35,230 nt of DNA from Patescibacteria group bacterium (GCA_016784175.1 JADHVC010000010.1:1-35230), one strand, 5' to 3'; positions 1 to 9,330 are shown, counted from the stretch's first letter. Notes: generated by a model not told the origin, from the sequence alone. A program made the numbers and translations.

Positions 1-58
1 TTTAATTTGTAGCTAGGGATTCGAACCATAAAAAGAGGGGATCCGTAGCGCCCACAAA
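1..58. repeat. 58-bp direct repeat, copy 1 (tRNA-3'-end-like mosaic)
   Basis: TTTAATTTGTAGCTAGGGATTCGAACCATAAAAAGAGGGGATCCGTAGCGCCCACAAA is identical to 82..139; the minus strand contains GGTTCGAATCCC (T-arm-like). Confidence 0.95.
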
Positions 59-60
59 TT

Positions 61-86
61 AAAAACACCCATTAGGGTGTTTTTAA
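61..86. terminator. Perfect 10-bp hairpin (AAAAACACCC-ATTA-GGGTGTTTTT) between the two repeat copies
   Basis: Perfect inverted repeat with flanking A/T tracts, terminator-like on both strands. Confidence 0.75.
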
Positions 87-139
87 TTTGTAGCTAGGGA
101 TTCGAACCATAAAAAGAGGGGATCCGTAGCGCCCACAAA
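82..139. repeat. 58-bp direct repeat, copy 2
   Basis: Identical to 1..58, offset 81 bp. Confidence 0.95.
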
Positions 140-140
140 G

Positions 141-171
141 AAAAAAGCCCACAATATTGCATGTGAGCTTT
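141..171 (-). terminator. Rho-independent terminator-like hairpin downstream of the 203..469 gene
   Basis: Minus strand AAAGCTCACA..TGTGGGCTTTTTT, 10-bp stem with one mismatch and a T tract. Confidence 0.6.
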
Positions 172-202
172 GGTTGATGTTTTTTTAGAATAGGGTCTTT
201 TT

Positions 203-469
203 TTATTGACTATGTTTTTCTATTATCACACGGTACCTCTTTATTCTTAGGGATTCTGGCCACATATTGTGGCTCATTCCCATGCCGTGACTTATCTTAG
301 TTTTCAGATCTTCGATGCAAGTAAAAACTATGTCTTCGGTGCGCATCGGCAGTCCTGTAAAATAATCTGCTCTTAATATTATCCTTTTTATTTGGCTATC
401 TTCTTCCCATTGTCTTACGAAATCTTGTAATGCATTTGCATCAACATTCATGATTAAAGGGTGATTCAT
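203..469 (-). CDS. Small hypothetical protein (88 aa from MNHPLIMN...)
   Basis: ORF with perfect AGGAGG 7 nt upstream of the ATG at 469; the track start at 496 lies upstream of this SD, so 469 is preferred. Confidence 0.65.
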   Translation of the reverse strand: MNHPLIMNVDANALQDFVRQWEEDSQIKRIILRADYFTGLPMRTEDIVFTCIEDLKTKISHGMGMSHNMWPESLRIKRYRVIIEKHSQ

Positions 470-490
470 TGTTGTTCCTCCTAAAGGCAT

Positions 491-509
491 AGACATATTT
501 ACTATGTCT
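491..509. promoter_or_regulatory. Perfect 7-bp inverted repeat AGACATA-TTTAC-TATGTCT just upstream of the SD of 203..469
   Basis: Direct reading; could be an operator or a leader hairpin. Confidence 0.4.
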
Positions 510-611
510 GTTCGTTAAAGGTTAATGAAACAAAGTCCAATGCAATTATTAAAAACATTGAGGAGGTGATTTTGGTAGATATGATAATAGAGTCAGATAA
601 GTCAAATATAT

Positions 612-640
612 TTGACACAATATAAAAAATATGATAAATT
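612..640 (+). promoter_or_regulatory. Sigma70-like promoter TTGACA-17 bp-TAAATT with no annotated plus-strand gene downstream
   Basis: Exact -35 consensus and 17-bp spacer. Confidence 0.4.
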
Positions 641-707
641 TTGATTAAAATAACACAGTATTTTTTAAAAAGGAATATGAAGAGTTCAAGCTATTTAAAA
701 GTACTAA

Positions 708-743
708 AAAAAATATAATCCGCAGGTAATACACCTGCGGATT
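708..743 (-). terminator. Terminator: 11-bp perfect stem AATCCGCAGGT-AATAC-ACCTGCGGATT, followed by a T tract on the minus strand
   Basis: Lies directly after the stop of the minus-strand MBL gene; could also terminate plus-strand transcription. Confidence 0.85.
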
Positions 744-752
744 TTTCATTTT

Positions 753-2159
753 TTATATTTCACAGCTTTGTCCCATAATCGGTATTTCGACTTGAAGGCT
801 CGGATGTTCTTGCTCTAAGGCTTTTTTAAAACTCGCTGCTTGGGATGGTTCAGAGTGAACTAAGAAGACTTTTTTTAAACCTGGAATACTTGATAAGTAG
901 CTCATTAAACCATTTTTATCGGCATGGGCGCTTAGCGAGTTAATAGTCATTACTTCTGCCTCAACCTCATAGGACTTTCCAAGAATATTAACCTTTTTTT
1001 CACCATCTTGAATCTTTCTTCCTAAGGTATGCTCTGCTTGATAACCAGTTAGTAAAACAAGATTGTTTTTGTTGCCAATATTATTTTTTAAGTGAAATAA
1101 AACTCGACCACCCTCTGCCATGCCAGAAGCAGAAATGATCATAAACGGTCCATCTTGAGAGTTTAGTCGTTTAGAATCTTCGACGGCACTTATGTAAAAA
1201 AGGTTACGAAAGTCAAAGGCTGATTCTTGGCGTACTCCAAAATCTTTCCAAACATCCTCATTAAAATCTTCGTCATGATGTCTAAAAACATCAGAAATTA
1301 AATTGGATAGTGGGCTATCAACATAGATTGGTAGGCGTGGAATTTTTCCTTCATCTGTCAGTTTGTGAAGTAGATAAACAATTTCTTGGGTACGACCTAG
1401 CGAAAAAGCTGGCATTATAATTTTGCCCTTACGCGCGATTATTTTTTTTACGAGGTTGATTATTAATTGAGTTCCGTCTGCCATCGGTGGGTGCACGCGA
1501 TCACCATAAGTGGTTTCGGTTAGCAGTACGTCAATGTTTTCGGTAATTTTTTCTGGATGGCGCAATATTGGTACAGATGGTTGACCTAGGTCCCCTGTGT
1601 AGGCCAGTGTTTTTATCTTATTTCCTCTTTTAACTTCGATTACTGTAACAGCTGAGCCTAGAATATGTCCGGCATCATAAAATTTAAAGCGAATATTTTC
1701 GTTAAGTTTTGTCCATTGTTTGCTTTTGCGAAAATAGGGTACAGGAGAAAAAAGTGGAAAAACTTTTTTAGCATCTTCGACGGTATAAAGTGGCTCGAGC
1801 ATCGCTTCATCTGAACTAAGGTGACTATTCATGTAATTACAATCTTGTTCTTGAATAGCAGCCGAATCAGCTAATATGTATTTTACAATATCTGCTGTTG
1901 CATCTGTACAGTAAATATTGCCTCTAAAGCCTTGTCTAACTATAACCGGTAAAAGTCCGCTATGGTCAGCATGAGCATGTGATAAAATAATCGCATCAAT
2001 TTCATTTGTATCGAAAGGCATATTTCGATTTAACTTTTCTGTTTCAGATCGTCTTCCTTGATACAATCCGCAATCCAAAAGAATCTTAAATCCATCAACT
2101 TCTAAAATGTGCTTAGAACCAGTTACATTACCCACTGCTCCAAAAAATGATATTTTCAT
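753..2159 (-). CDS. MBL-fold / beta-CASP exonuclease family protein (YSH1/CPSF-like RNA-processing metallo-hydrolase)
   Basis: HAHADHSG motif, GHILGSA, ISASGMAEGGRVLFHL, SAHAD; 468 aa full length. Confidence 0.9.
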   Translation of the reverse strand: MKISFFGAVGNVTGSKHILEVDGFKILLDCGLYQGRRSETEKLNRNMPFDTNEIDAIILSHAHADHSGLLPVIVRQGFRGNIYCTDATADIVKYILADSAAIQEQDCNYMNSHLSSDEAMLEPLYTVEDAKKVFPLFSPVPYFRKSKQWTKLNENIRFKFYDAGHILGSAVTVIEVKRGNKIKTLAYTGDLGQPSVPILRHPEKITENIDVLLTETTYGDRVHPPMADGTQLIINLVKKIIARKGKIIMPAFSLGRTQEIVYLLHKLTDEGKIPRLPIYVDSPLSNLISDVFRHHDEDFNEDVWKDFGVRQESAFDFRNLFYISAVEDSKRLNSQDGPFMIISASGMAEGGRVLFHLKNNIGNKNNLVLLTGYQAEHTLGRKIQDGEKKVNILGKSYEVEAEVMTINSLSAHADKNGLMSYLSSIPGLKKVFLVHSEPSQAASFKKALEQEHPSLQVEIPIMGQSCEI

Positions 2160-2222
2160 ATATTTGTAAATTATATTTATGATAAATTTATTCTAGCATA
2201 TATTAACAATTATTTATTTAGA

Positions 2223-3998
2223 TTACCATTCATTCAAAATTATATCTTCTTCTAGTTTCTCTTTTTCCTGCCTGAGCTCAGTTAGGTTTTTTTGATAATT
2301 TCGAAGATCTTGGTCTTTAATAGGACAAAAAGTAAAGTTTTCTTTTGCATATGCCTGCATTGTTCTCTCCATTTTTTTTTCTATCGTAAGGATGGTTTTT
2401 TCAATTTTTTGTAGGTTTTTCTTGGACTGTTTCAAAAGTTCATAGGATATTTTCTTGTCGTAAGTAGTATCACTTTTTACTTCTTTAATTAGAGCCTCTT
2501 CCTTAAAAGAGTCCGATATTTTATTGCATAAGTATTGTAAATAATCTTCGTAATTGTGTCTTGTAGATTTTATGTTACCATTCTTTACTTCGATAATATT
2601 GGTTGCAACCTGTTTTATAAAATCTCGGTTATGAGAGATAAACAAGATGGTTACATTACTTTTTTTTAACGCTTTGGCTAAAGTTTCAACCGTTTGGAAG
2701 TCTAAGTGATTGGTTGGCTCATCTAATAGTAAAACTGTATAATCGTGCATTAAGAGTCCTGCCAAATACAATCTAGCTTTTTCGCCTCCAGACAAAACAG
2801 AAATACTTTTTTTTATATCATCTATGCTAAATAGGAAATTAGCAGCAGTTTTTAATAGTTCTTCTTTAGTTAAATTGTCTTTTGCTTTTGCTTCTAAATA
2901 ACTTTCTATGCTGTCTTTCGGGTTCATGGTTTGAGCTACATATTGATCATAGTAACCAATATTCACATTCACCATCCAACGAAAATCACCAGCGACGGGA
3001 GGAAGTTCTTTTAAAAGTGTTTTTAGATAGGTTGTTTTACCTTGTCCGTTGTCTCCTACGATAGCAATATGTTCACCCCAATGAATATCAAAATTAATAT
3101 TATTAGCAATTATTTTTTCTGGGTAACCTATGCTTAGTTCTTCGTTACGTAGACAAATGCCTTTTCTAGTTTGGACTTTAGGCAATATAATAACCGCATT
3201 TTTTTGATCTAGGGCGACTTCTTCGTATTCAAGTTTTTTAATTTGTTTAATTTTGGACTGGGCTTGCTTTGCTTTTGATGCCTTGTATTGGAATCTGTCG
3301 ACAAATTTTTGCAAATGCTTTTTTTGTCGTTCGGTATTTTTGTTTTGGTTTAACGATGTTTCTAGTTTTTGATTTTTATATTTATAGTAATTGTCGATGC
3401 TTCCATGGTATTGATGAATTTTGCCATGTTCGATTTCGATAATCCTATCGCAAGTATTATCTAGAAATTGCTTATCATGTGAGATAATAATGTAAGATCC
3501 ATTGTACTCGTTTAAGAATTTTTCTAATAGTAATAGTGTATTTAAATCTAAATAATTAGTTGGCTCATCTAACAATAGTATATTTGGTTCTAGTAACAGC
3601 ATGCCAGTTAAAAAGACTCGCATTTGGTAACCTCCAGATAACAGCTCAATTTTCTTTTCCAGTAACTCGCTATTTAACAAAAATTTTGCGGCTAATTTAG
3701 CACATTGCCAAGCCTCAACATCACTAACTCTTAGTAGATAGTTAATTACTGTTTCATTTTCTAAATATTTATTATGTTGGTCTAAATAACCAATTCTAGT
3801 ATGGTCAAAAATTTGAACTTCGCCACTGTCAATCTCTTCTTTACCCAATATGATTTTTAATAAAGTTGTTTTGCCACACCCATTTCTGCCGATCAGTGCG
3901 ATTTTTTGTTTTTCGTTTATTGAAAGACTAATGTTATTTAAAATAGCACTTTCATTGAAATATTTATATAAATTGTTGATTTGAATTAATGTTTTCAT
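2223..3998 (-). CDS. ABC-F family ATP-binding protein
   Basis: Two ABC domains: GRNGCGKTTLLK / LSGGYQMRV / LLLDEPTNYLD and GDNGQGKTTYLK / LSGGEKARL / LLLDEPTNHLD; no TM segments. Confidence 0.93.
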   Translation of the reverse strand: MKTLIQINNLYKYFNESAILNNISLSINEKQKIALIGRNGCGKTTLLKIILGKEEIDSGEVQIFDHTRIGYLDQHNKYLENETVINYLLRVSDVEAWQCAKLAAKFLLNSELLEKKIELLSGGYQMRVFLTGMLLLEPNILLLDEPTNYLDLNTLLLLEKFLNEYNGSYIIISHDKQFLDNTCDRIIEIEHGKIHQYHGSIDNYYKYKNQKLETSLNQNKNTERQKKHLQKFVDRFQYKASKAKQAQSKIKQIKKLEYEEVALDQKNAVIILPKVQTRKGICLRNEELSIGYPEKIIANNINFDIHWGEHIAIVGDNGQGKTTYLKTLLKELPPVAGDFRWMVNVNIGYYDQYVAQTMNPKDSIESYLEAKAKDNLTKEELLKTAANFLFSIDDIKKSISVLSGGEKARLYLAGLLMHDYTVLLLDEPTNHLDFQTVETLAKALKKSNVTILFISHNRDFIKQVATNIIEVKNGNIKSTRHNYEDYLQYLCNKISDSFKEEALIKEVKSDTTYDKKISYELLKQSKKNLQKIEKTILTIEKKMERTMQAYAKENFTFCPIKDQDLRNYQKNLTELRQEKEKLEEDIILNEW

Positions 3999-4051
3999 GT
4001 TATTTTTTTTGCATCTTAAGTTGGCAATTATTTTAACATGCTTTTGTGGAT

Positions 4052-4081
4052 TTGACTAATATTAGGTTCGTGTGATATAAA
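4052..4081 (+). promoter_or_regulatory. Promoter TTGACT-18 bp-TATAAA upstream of dapD
   Basis: Near-consensus boxes about 45 nt before the dapD start. Confidence 0.5.
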
Positions 4082-4127
4082 TAATGAAGTAGATCTTTAA
4101 TAACAACTTGAATATAGGGGAATGATC

Positions 4128-5273
4128 ATGTCGCAAATAATCACAAAAGTAGAATTTGCTAAATTGGTTGAAAGTATCGAGTCACATGAAGGCTATGAAA
4201 GACCATTTGCTTTTGCCATTGGTATTGCAACTTGTGACAGAAGAGGAGAAGTTTTAGAGGTATATTATCCGCACCCAAACTGTAATGCAAATTTTGGAAC
4301 AGCTGCGGTGTTGGCTTCGCTCACTTGTCATATAAGTGGTAATGAGACTGCGATTTTGACGCTTGCACAGATAGAATCGGCACTTGGTTATTTTTACCCA
4401 TTTTGTGAGGAGCCAGGCCATATTAATATTCAGCTGCTTCGATCGATTAAAACGGCTATGGATGAGAAAACGCTTCAAGGTGATCAAAAGATTGTTGCTA
4501 CATTTCTTCATAAAAACAAAGAAGGAAGTCTTGGACCAGTTACTTCCGTAGAAGATGCATATTTGCGGTTGCAACTTCTTTCTCATCGGCTTGTTAAGGT
4601 GAATGAAATTAATTTGGATAATCTTTTCCAAGTTTTACCAAATGTTGCTTGGACGAATTTGGGTCCAATATCCTTAAATGAACTTACAAGTCGCCAGCTG
4701 GAGGCAAGGCTTAATGGCAATTGGTTGCATGTTTATGCGGTTGATAAATTTCCACCAATGGCTGACTATATTGTACCATCTGGTGTACGTATTGGAGATG
4801 CTTCGCGTGTACGCCTGGGTGCATATCTTGGGTCAGGAACAACAGTTATGCATGAAGGTTTTATGAATTTTAATGCTGGTACTACTGGACCTAGCATGAT
4901 TGAAGGTCGAGTTTCCGCCGGGGTTGAAGTTGGGGCAGATACTGATTTTGGCGGAAGTTTTTCTACTCAAGGTACGCTTTCTGGTGGTGGGAAAACAAAG
5001 ATTAAAATCGGTGAGCGATGTTTGTGCGGTGCTAATGCGGGTACTGGAATTTCTTTGGGAGATGACTGCGTTATTGAAGCAGGGTTGTATATTACGCCCG
5101 GCATGGTAGTAGCTGTTATCGATGTGCATGGCAAAGTAGTATATGAAACAAAGGCACGAGAACTTTCTGGAAAAAGTGGCCTAACCTATCGCCGTAACAG
5201 CCAGACTGGTAAACTAGAAGCACTTTCGAAAAAAAATACGATTGAGCTTAATGCAATTTTGCATAAAAATTAA
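4128..5273 (+). CDS. dapD: 2,3,4,5-tetrahydropyridine-2,6-dicarboxylate N-succinyltransferase (DapD)
   Basis: [51 protein letters not shown]...GTLSGGG...[29 protein letters not shown]; left-handed beta-helix hexapeptides; start 4128 chosen by AGGGG spacing (track start 4122). Confidence 0.88.
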   Translation: MSQIITKVEFAKLVESIESHEGYERPFAFAIGIATCDRRGEVLEVYYPHPNCNANFGTAAVLASLTCHISGNETAILTLAQIESALGYFYPFCEEPGHINIQLLRSIKTAMDEKTLQGDQKIVATFLHKNKEGSLGPVTSVEDAYLRLQLLSHRLVKVNEINLDNLFQVLPNVAWTNLGPISLNELTSRQLEARLNGNWLHVYAVDKFPPMADYIVPSGVRIGDASRVRLGAYLGSGTTVMHEGFMNFNAGTTGPSMIEGRVSAGVEVGADTDFGGSFSTQGTLSGGGKTKIKIGERCLCGANAGTGISLGDDCVIEAGLYITPGMVVAVIDVHGKVVYETKARELSGKSGLTYRRNSQTGKLEALSKKNTIELNAILHKN

Positions 5274-5298
5274 GCCAATTGGCAATATAAACTATAAC

Positions 5299-5330
5299 TC
5301 TCGTCGTTTGAATAGCGACGAGATTTTTTG
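5299..5330 (+). terminator. Rho-independent terminator after dapD
   Basis: TCTCGTCG...CGACGAGA 8-bp stem followed by TTTTTT. Confidence 0.88.
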
Positions 5331-5513
5331 TAACTACTCACTATGTCTACATTATTTTTGAGCACTTACGGCATCTTGCCTTGATATATTTATTTTTTTA
5401 TGTTACTCTAATAAATAATAACGCTAATTAATCGTTGTGTTGCTATATTAGAGCATTTTTAATATGTTTTTTGTTAGAAGTTATTAACAATAGATGTTTA
5501 AAATTGCAGTGTA

Positions 5514-6086
5514 GTGATAAATTTTGTAATGTTTAAAACATACTTTGAATATATATTTGAATTAATTAAGGTTGTTTTAGTGTCACTTGTTATCATTATA
5601 CCGATTCGTTATTTTTTAATTCAACCATTCTATGTTAAAGGAGCATCAATGGAGCCAAGCTTCTTTGACCATGAATATTTGATTATTGATGAGATAAGTT
5701 ATAGATTTGAGAAACCAATTAGAGGAGATACTGTTGTATTTCGTTATCCTAGGAATCCTCAAGAGTATTTCATAAAGCGCATTATAGGTTTGCCTGGAGA
5801 AAAAATTCAAATCAGAGATGGTCATGTTTATATATTTAATTCCGAGGGTGAGGATGGATTTTTACTTGAAGAAGATTATTTAAGCGAGGGGATAAAAACT
5901 TTTAGTTTAACAGAGGATGTTATTGAGTTAGGTGAAGGTCAGTATTATGTTTTAGGTGATAATCGTACATCCTCAAAGGATTCAAGAAGTTTTGGAGCAG
6001 TTGATGAGAGTTTTATTGTTGGGAGAGTGATGTTGCGCGGTTGGCCATTGGATCGAGCCAAATTATTTCGAACTTTAGAATATTAA
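5514..6086 (+). CDS. lepB: Signal peptidase I
   Basis: N-terminal TM, KGASMEPSF, GDTVVFRYP, FIKRIIGLPGE, YVLGDNRTSSKDSR; an ATG at 5529 is a plausible alternative start. Confidence 0.93.
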   Translation: MINFVMFKTYFEYIFELIKVVLVSLVIIIPIRYFLIQPFYVKGASMEPSFFDHEYLIIDEISYRFEKPIRGDTVVFRYPRNPQEYFIKRIIGLPGEKIQIRDGHVYIFNSEGEDGFLLEEDYLSEGIKTFSLTEDVIELGEGQYYVLGDNRTSSKDSRSFGAVDESFIVGRVMLRGWPLDRAKLFRTLEY

Positions 6087-6096
6087 ATTAAAAAAT

Positions 6097-7434
6097 ATGC
6101 ATAATAGAATAAAAGAGAAGAGAGAACAAGCATTAAATGATAAAATTAAAGTAAAATATCCTCGCATTAGAGGCATGAAAGATATTTTATTTGATGAATA
6201 CAGATATTTCGACTTGGTTGTAAGCAAGGCATGTGATATTGCTAAAGCCTATGGTTTCAAAAGAATAGAAATGCCTGTACTTGAAAGAACTGAATTGTAC
6301 GAGCGAACAACAGGTAAGTTGTCTGATATTGTAGCTAAGGAAATGTATTCGTTTGTTGACAGAGGGGGGGAAAAGGTTGCTTTACGACCAGAGGCGACAC
6401 CAAGTTTAGTTAGAGCATACATTGAGCATGGAATGTTTAATCAATCTCAACCAATAAAAACATTTTGGTCTGGACCATTATTTAGATATGATAGACCTCA
6501 AGCTGGTAGATATAGACAACATAATCAATTCAACCTAGATATATTTGGTGAAGCAAGCCCAATGGCTGATGTTTTATTGATCTTAATTGCGCATACTTAT
6601 TTCAAAGAGCTTCAATTGAATGTTGAAGTTCAAATTAATAGCATTGGTTGCGTTGGTTGTCGCAAGGAATATTTAGAAAAGCTGAAAGATTATTATAAAC
6701 CAAGGTTATTGAAAGCTAAATTGTGCACAGAATGCAAGAAACGAATAGTTAAAAATCCATTGCGCGTATTAGATTGTAAGGAGCCATGTTGTGTAGAAAG
6801 TCTAAGAGAGGCGCCACACATAGTTGATTCTTTGGACGATGATTGTCGTGCTCACTTTGTTAAAGTTTTAGAATATCTAGACGAATTAAATATTCCTTAT
6901 AATTTGAATCCATTTTTAGTAAGAGGTTTGGATTATTATACAAAAACTGTATTTGAAATATGGCCAATCTCTGAAGAAACGAGTGATGTGAAGCTAGTGG
7001 CACTTGGTGGTGGTGGAAGATATGATGATTTAATTGAATATATGGGTGGTCGGGCAACACCTGCTTGTGGTTTTGGTATTGGTATAGAAAGGGTGATCTT
7101 GAAAATTAAAGAAAATAATATTATACTTAAATCTGAGTCACAAAATGCAGTATTTTTAGCACAGATCGGAGAGCAGGCTCGTAGAAAAGCCTTTGTGTTA
7201 TTTGAAGATTTAAGAAAGGGTGGTTTTAATGCTAGTCAGTCGTTTACGAGAGATGCACTTAGAGCTCAATTGGAAGATGCAAATAGAGTTGATGCTAAGT
7301 ATACATTAATTTTAGGTCAAAAAGAAGTTGTAGATAATACTATTCTTATTCGAGATATGGATTCTGGTGTGCAGGAAATTGTAGATTTTAAAAAGGTTAT
7401 CCCTGAATTGACGAAACGGCTAGCAAATAAATAA
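6097..7434 (+). CDS. hisS: Histidyl-tRNA synthetase
   Basis: Class II aaRS motifs: ALRPEATPSLVRAY, FRYDRPQAGRYRQHNQF, GLDYYTKTVFE, GGGGRYDDLIE, GFGIGIERV. Confidence 0.95.
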   Translation: MHNRIKEKREQALNDKIKVKYPRIRGMKDILFDEYRYFDLVVSKACDIAKAYGFKRIEMPVLERTELYERTTGKLSDIVAKEMYSFVDRGGEKVALRPEATPSLVRAYIEHGMFNQSQPIKTFWSGPLFRYDRPQAGRYRQHNQFNLDIFGEASPMADVLLILIAHTYFKELQLNVEVQINSIGCVGCRKEYLEKLKDYYKPRLLKAKLCTECKKRIVKNPLRVLDCKEPCCVESLREAPHIVDSLDDDCRAHFVKVLEYLDELNIPYNLNPFLVRGLDYYTKTVFEIWPISEETSDVKLVALGGGGRYDDLIEYMGGRATPACGFGIGIERVILKIKENNIILKSESQNAVFLAQIGEQARRKAFVLFEDLRKGGFNASQSFTRDALRAQLEDANRVDAKYTLILGQKEVVDNTILIRDMDSGVQEIVDFKKVIPELTKRLANK

Positions 7435-7469
7435 TTATAATTATTAATATAGAAAGGAAGGTGAAATAA

Positions 7470-7706
7470 ATGGTTATAAGCAAAAGAAAAAAAGGTGAAA
7501 ATTTTGAATCGTTTTTTAGAAGGCATAATAAAAGAGTGTTGAGAAGTGGCATGCCTAAAAAGGTGAGAGCGTTACAACATTTATTACCTAAAGCAAATAA
7601 GCTTTTGAGAAAAAAAATGGCTTTATTTGGTAGAAAACTATCAAGCGATAGAGAATACCAAATTAAGATCGGAAAACTCAAAGAAGATGTTTCGAGAAGA
7701 TGGTAA
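7470..7706 (+). CDS. rpsU: 30S ribosomal protein S21-like (bS21)
   Basis: 78-aa basic protein MVISKRKKGENFESFFRRHNKRVLRSG...; SD AGGAAGGTG upstream. Confidence 0.7.
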   Translation: MVISKRKKGENFESFFRRHNKRVLRSGMPKKVRALQHLLPKANKLLRKKMALFGRKLSSDREYQIKIGKLKEDVSRRW

Positions 7707-7710
7707 AAAA

Positions 7711-7745
7711 AATAACCCTGAAGATAATTCAGGGTTATTTTTTTA
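7711..7745. terminator. Bidirectional terminator between rpsU and the RelA/SpoT gene
   Basis: AATAACCCTGA..TCAGGGTTATT with T tract; convergent genes. Confidence 0.9.
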
Positions 7746-9215
7746 ATTCTTTCCTGGAAAGCCTGGTATGTAGTTAGCCAAAGCTCCAAGTTTAGAATAG
7801 CGAGAATGTTGTTTTATTTTAGATTGAGCACGATGTGTCTTGGTAAATTTTAACCAACTTAAATTGGGGTACTTCCGTTGTTTTTCTCTGATAATCTCAA
7901 TTACATCTCCATTTTTTAGTGGAGTGTTAAGCGATGCAATTTTACCATTAATTATAGCGCCAGAGCATTGATTGCCAATGTCGGTATGAACAGCATAAGC
8001 AAAGTCAACCGAAGTTGAGTCAATTGGTAAGTCAATAACGTCACCTTTGGGCGAAAAAACAAAAATTCTATCTCTAAATACATCAATCTTTGCTTGTGTA
8101 ATAAAATCTAATGTGCTCGATGCTTCTTTTTGGAGTTCAAGAATTTCAGTTATCCATTTTGGCTGATGTTCATTTCTTCTGTCACCTTCAGTTTTGTATT
8201 GCCAATGAGCTGCTATACCATAAAGCGCTTCTTCATACATTTCTTTTGTTCTGATTTGAAACTCAGTTGGTCTGCCATCTGGACCAAACACTGTTGTGTG
8301 TAGCGACCTGTAGCCATTGGGTTTTGGTAGCCCAATATAGTCCTTGAATCTTTTATGAGCTGGTTTCCATAGTGAATGTATAATCCCAAGAGTCTTATAG
8401 CAATCACTAATGTCTTTTACAACCACTCTCATTGCAAATACATCATAAATTTCATTAAACTGTCTGTCTTTCTCATGCATCTTTTGGTAAATACTGTATA
8501 GATGTTTAAACCTGTGATTAATCGTGCAATCAATGTTAGCATTTTGAAGTTCCTTCATTAATATATTTTTAATTCGCGAGAAATACTGGTTTCTTTCAAT
8601 CTTTTTTTCTACTTCATAACGGTATTCTAATTTTTTGTATTCTTCTGGATAAATATATTTAAAACAAATATCTTCAATTTGCCACTTTAAGTGTTCTACT
8701 CCAAGTAGCCCAGCGATAGGCGCATATATTTCTAATGTTTCTTTTGCTATTCTTTGTTGTTTTTCTGGTGGTTGAGCATCAAGGGTTTTTAGATTGTGCA
8801 ATCTGTCTGCAAATTTAATTAACGCAATGCGAAGATCGGAAGTAATTGCCAAAAACATTTTTCTCAAAGATTCAACATATCTATCAACTCCTCTGTATTT
8901 AATTTTACTTAATTTGGTAATTCCGCACACTAAAGTAGCAATTTCTTTGCCAAAGTTTTTTTCAACATCTTTTAGCGTGTAAGTGGTATCCTCTGGTACA
9001 TCATGAAGAAGTCCTGCAATGATTGTAGGAATATCAGCCTTAATTTGAGTGAGTGTGTAGGCTGTATGTAGGCAATGTTGAATATACGGCTCGCCACTTA
9101 ATCTTTTTTGACCTTTATGTGCCATTTTAGCAAAATCATAAGCTAAAGACACTATCGTAGTATCCGCCTCTGGATTATGTTCTTTTATCTTATGGATTAT
9201 TTGGTCTATGGTCAT
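7743..9215 (-). CDS. RelA/SpoT family (p)ppGpp synthetase/hydrolase (HD + synthetase + TGS, no ACT domain)
   Basis: AHKGQKRLSGEPYIQHCLHTA...LLHDVPEDT, GLPKPNGYRSLHTTVFGPDGRPTEFQIRT, TGS segment RDRIFVFSPKGDVIDLP; 490 aa. Confidence 0.93.
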   Translation of the reverse strand: MTIDQIIHKIKEHNPEADTTIVSLAYDFAKMAHKGQKRLSGEPYIQHCLHTAYTLTQIKADIPTIIAGLLHDVPEDTTYTLKDVEKNFGKEIATLVCGITKLSKIKYRGVDRYVESLRKMFLAITSDLRIALIKFADRLHNLKTLDAQPPEKQQRIAKETLEIYAPIAGLLGVEHLKWQIEDICFKYIYPEEYKKLEYRYEVEKKIERNQYFSRIKNILMKELQNANIDCTINHRFKHLYSIYQKMHEKDRQFNEIYDVFAMRVVVKDISDCYKTLGIIHSLWKPAHKRFKDYIGLPKPNGYRSLHTTVFGPDGRPTEFQIRTKEMYEEALYGIAAHWQYKTEGDRRNEHQPKWITEILELQKEASSTLDFITQAKIDVFRDRIFVFSPKGDVIDLPIDSTSVDFAYAVHTDIGNQCSGAIINGKIASLNTPLKNGDVIEIIREKQRKYPNLSWLKFTKTHRAQSKIKQHSRYSKLGALANYIPGFPGKN

Positions 9216-9319
9216 TTTTTAATAGTTTATACAAAACTTTACTCTATAATCATAATAGTGGAAAAATAGACAAAAGTCAATGCTTATCAAAATTTTTTTT
9301 TAACATGAGTTCTTAATCT

Positions 9320-9330
9320 TGTGCTATAAT
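9320..9330 (+). promoter_or_regulatory. Extended -10 promoter TGTGCTATAAT upstream of the pilin-fusion genes
   Basis: Consensus TATAAT with TGN extension; similar TGTGTTATAAT at 18291..18301. Confidence 0.5.

Noticed and set aside
2882-3064. 60-aa plus-strand ORF
   Set aside because: Antisense within the ABC-F gene; no supporting signal.
4254-5129. ORFs at 4254..4631, 4678..4866, 4833..5129 and 4900..5109
   Set aside because: Alternative frames of dapD.
5359-5370. Shared 12-mer TGAGCACTTACG with 34603..34614
   Set aside because: A 12-nt match between two places in a 35-kb window is expected by chance; flanks do not extend the similarity.
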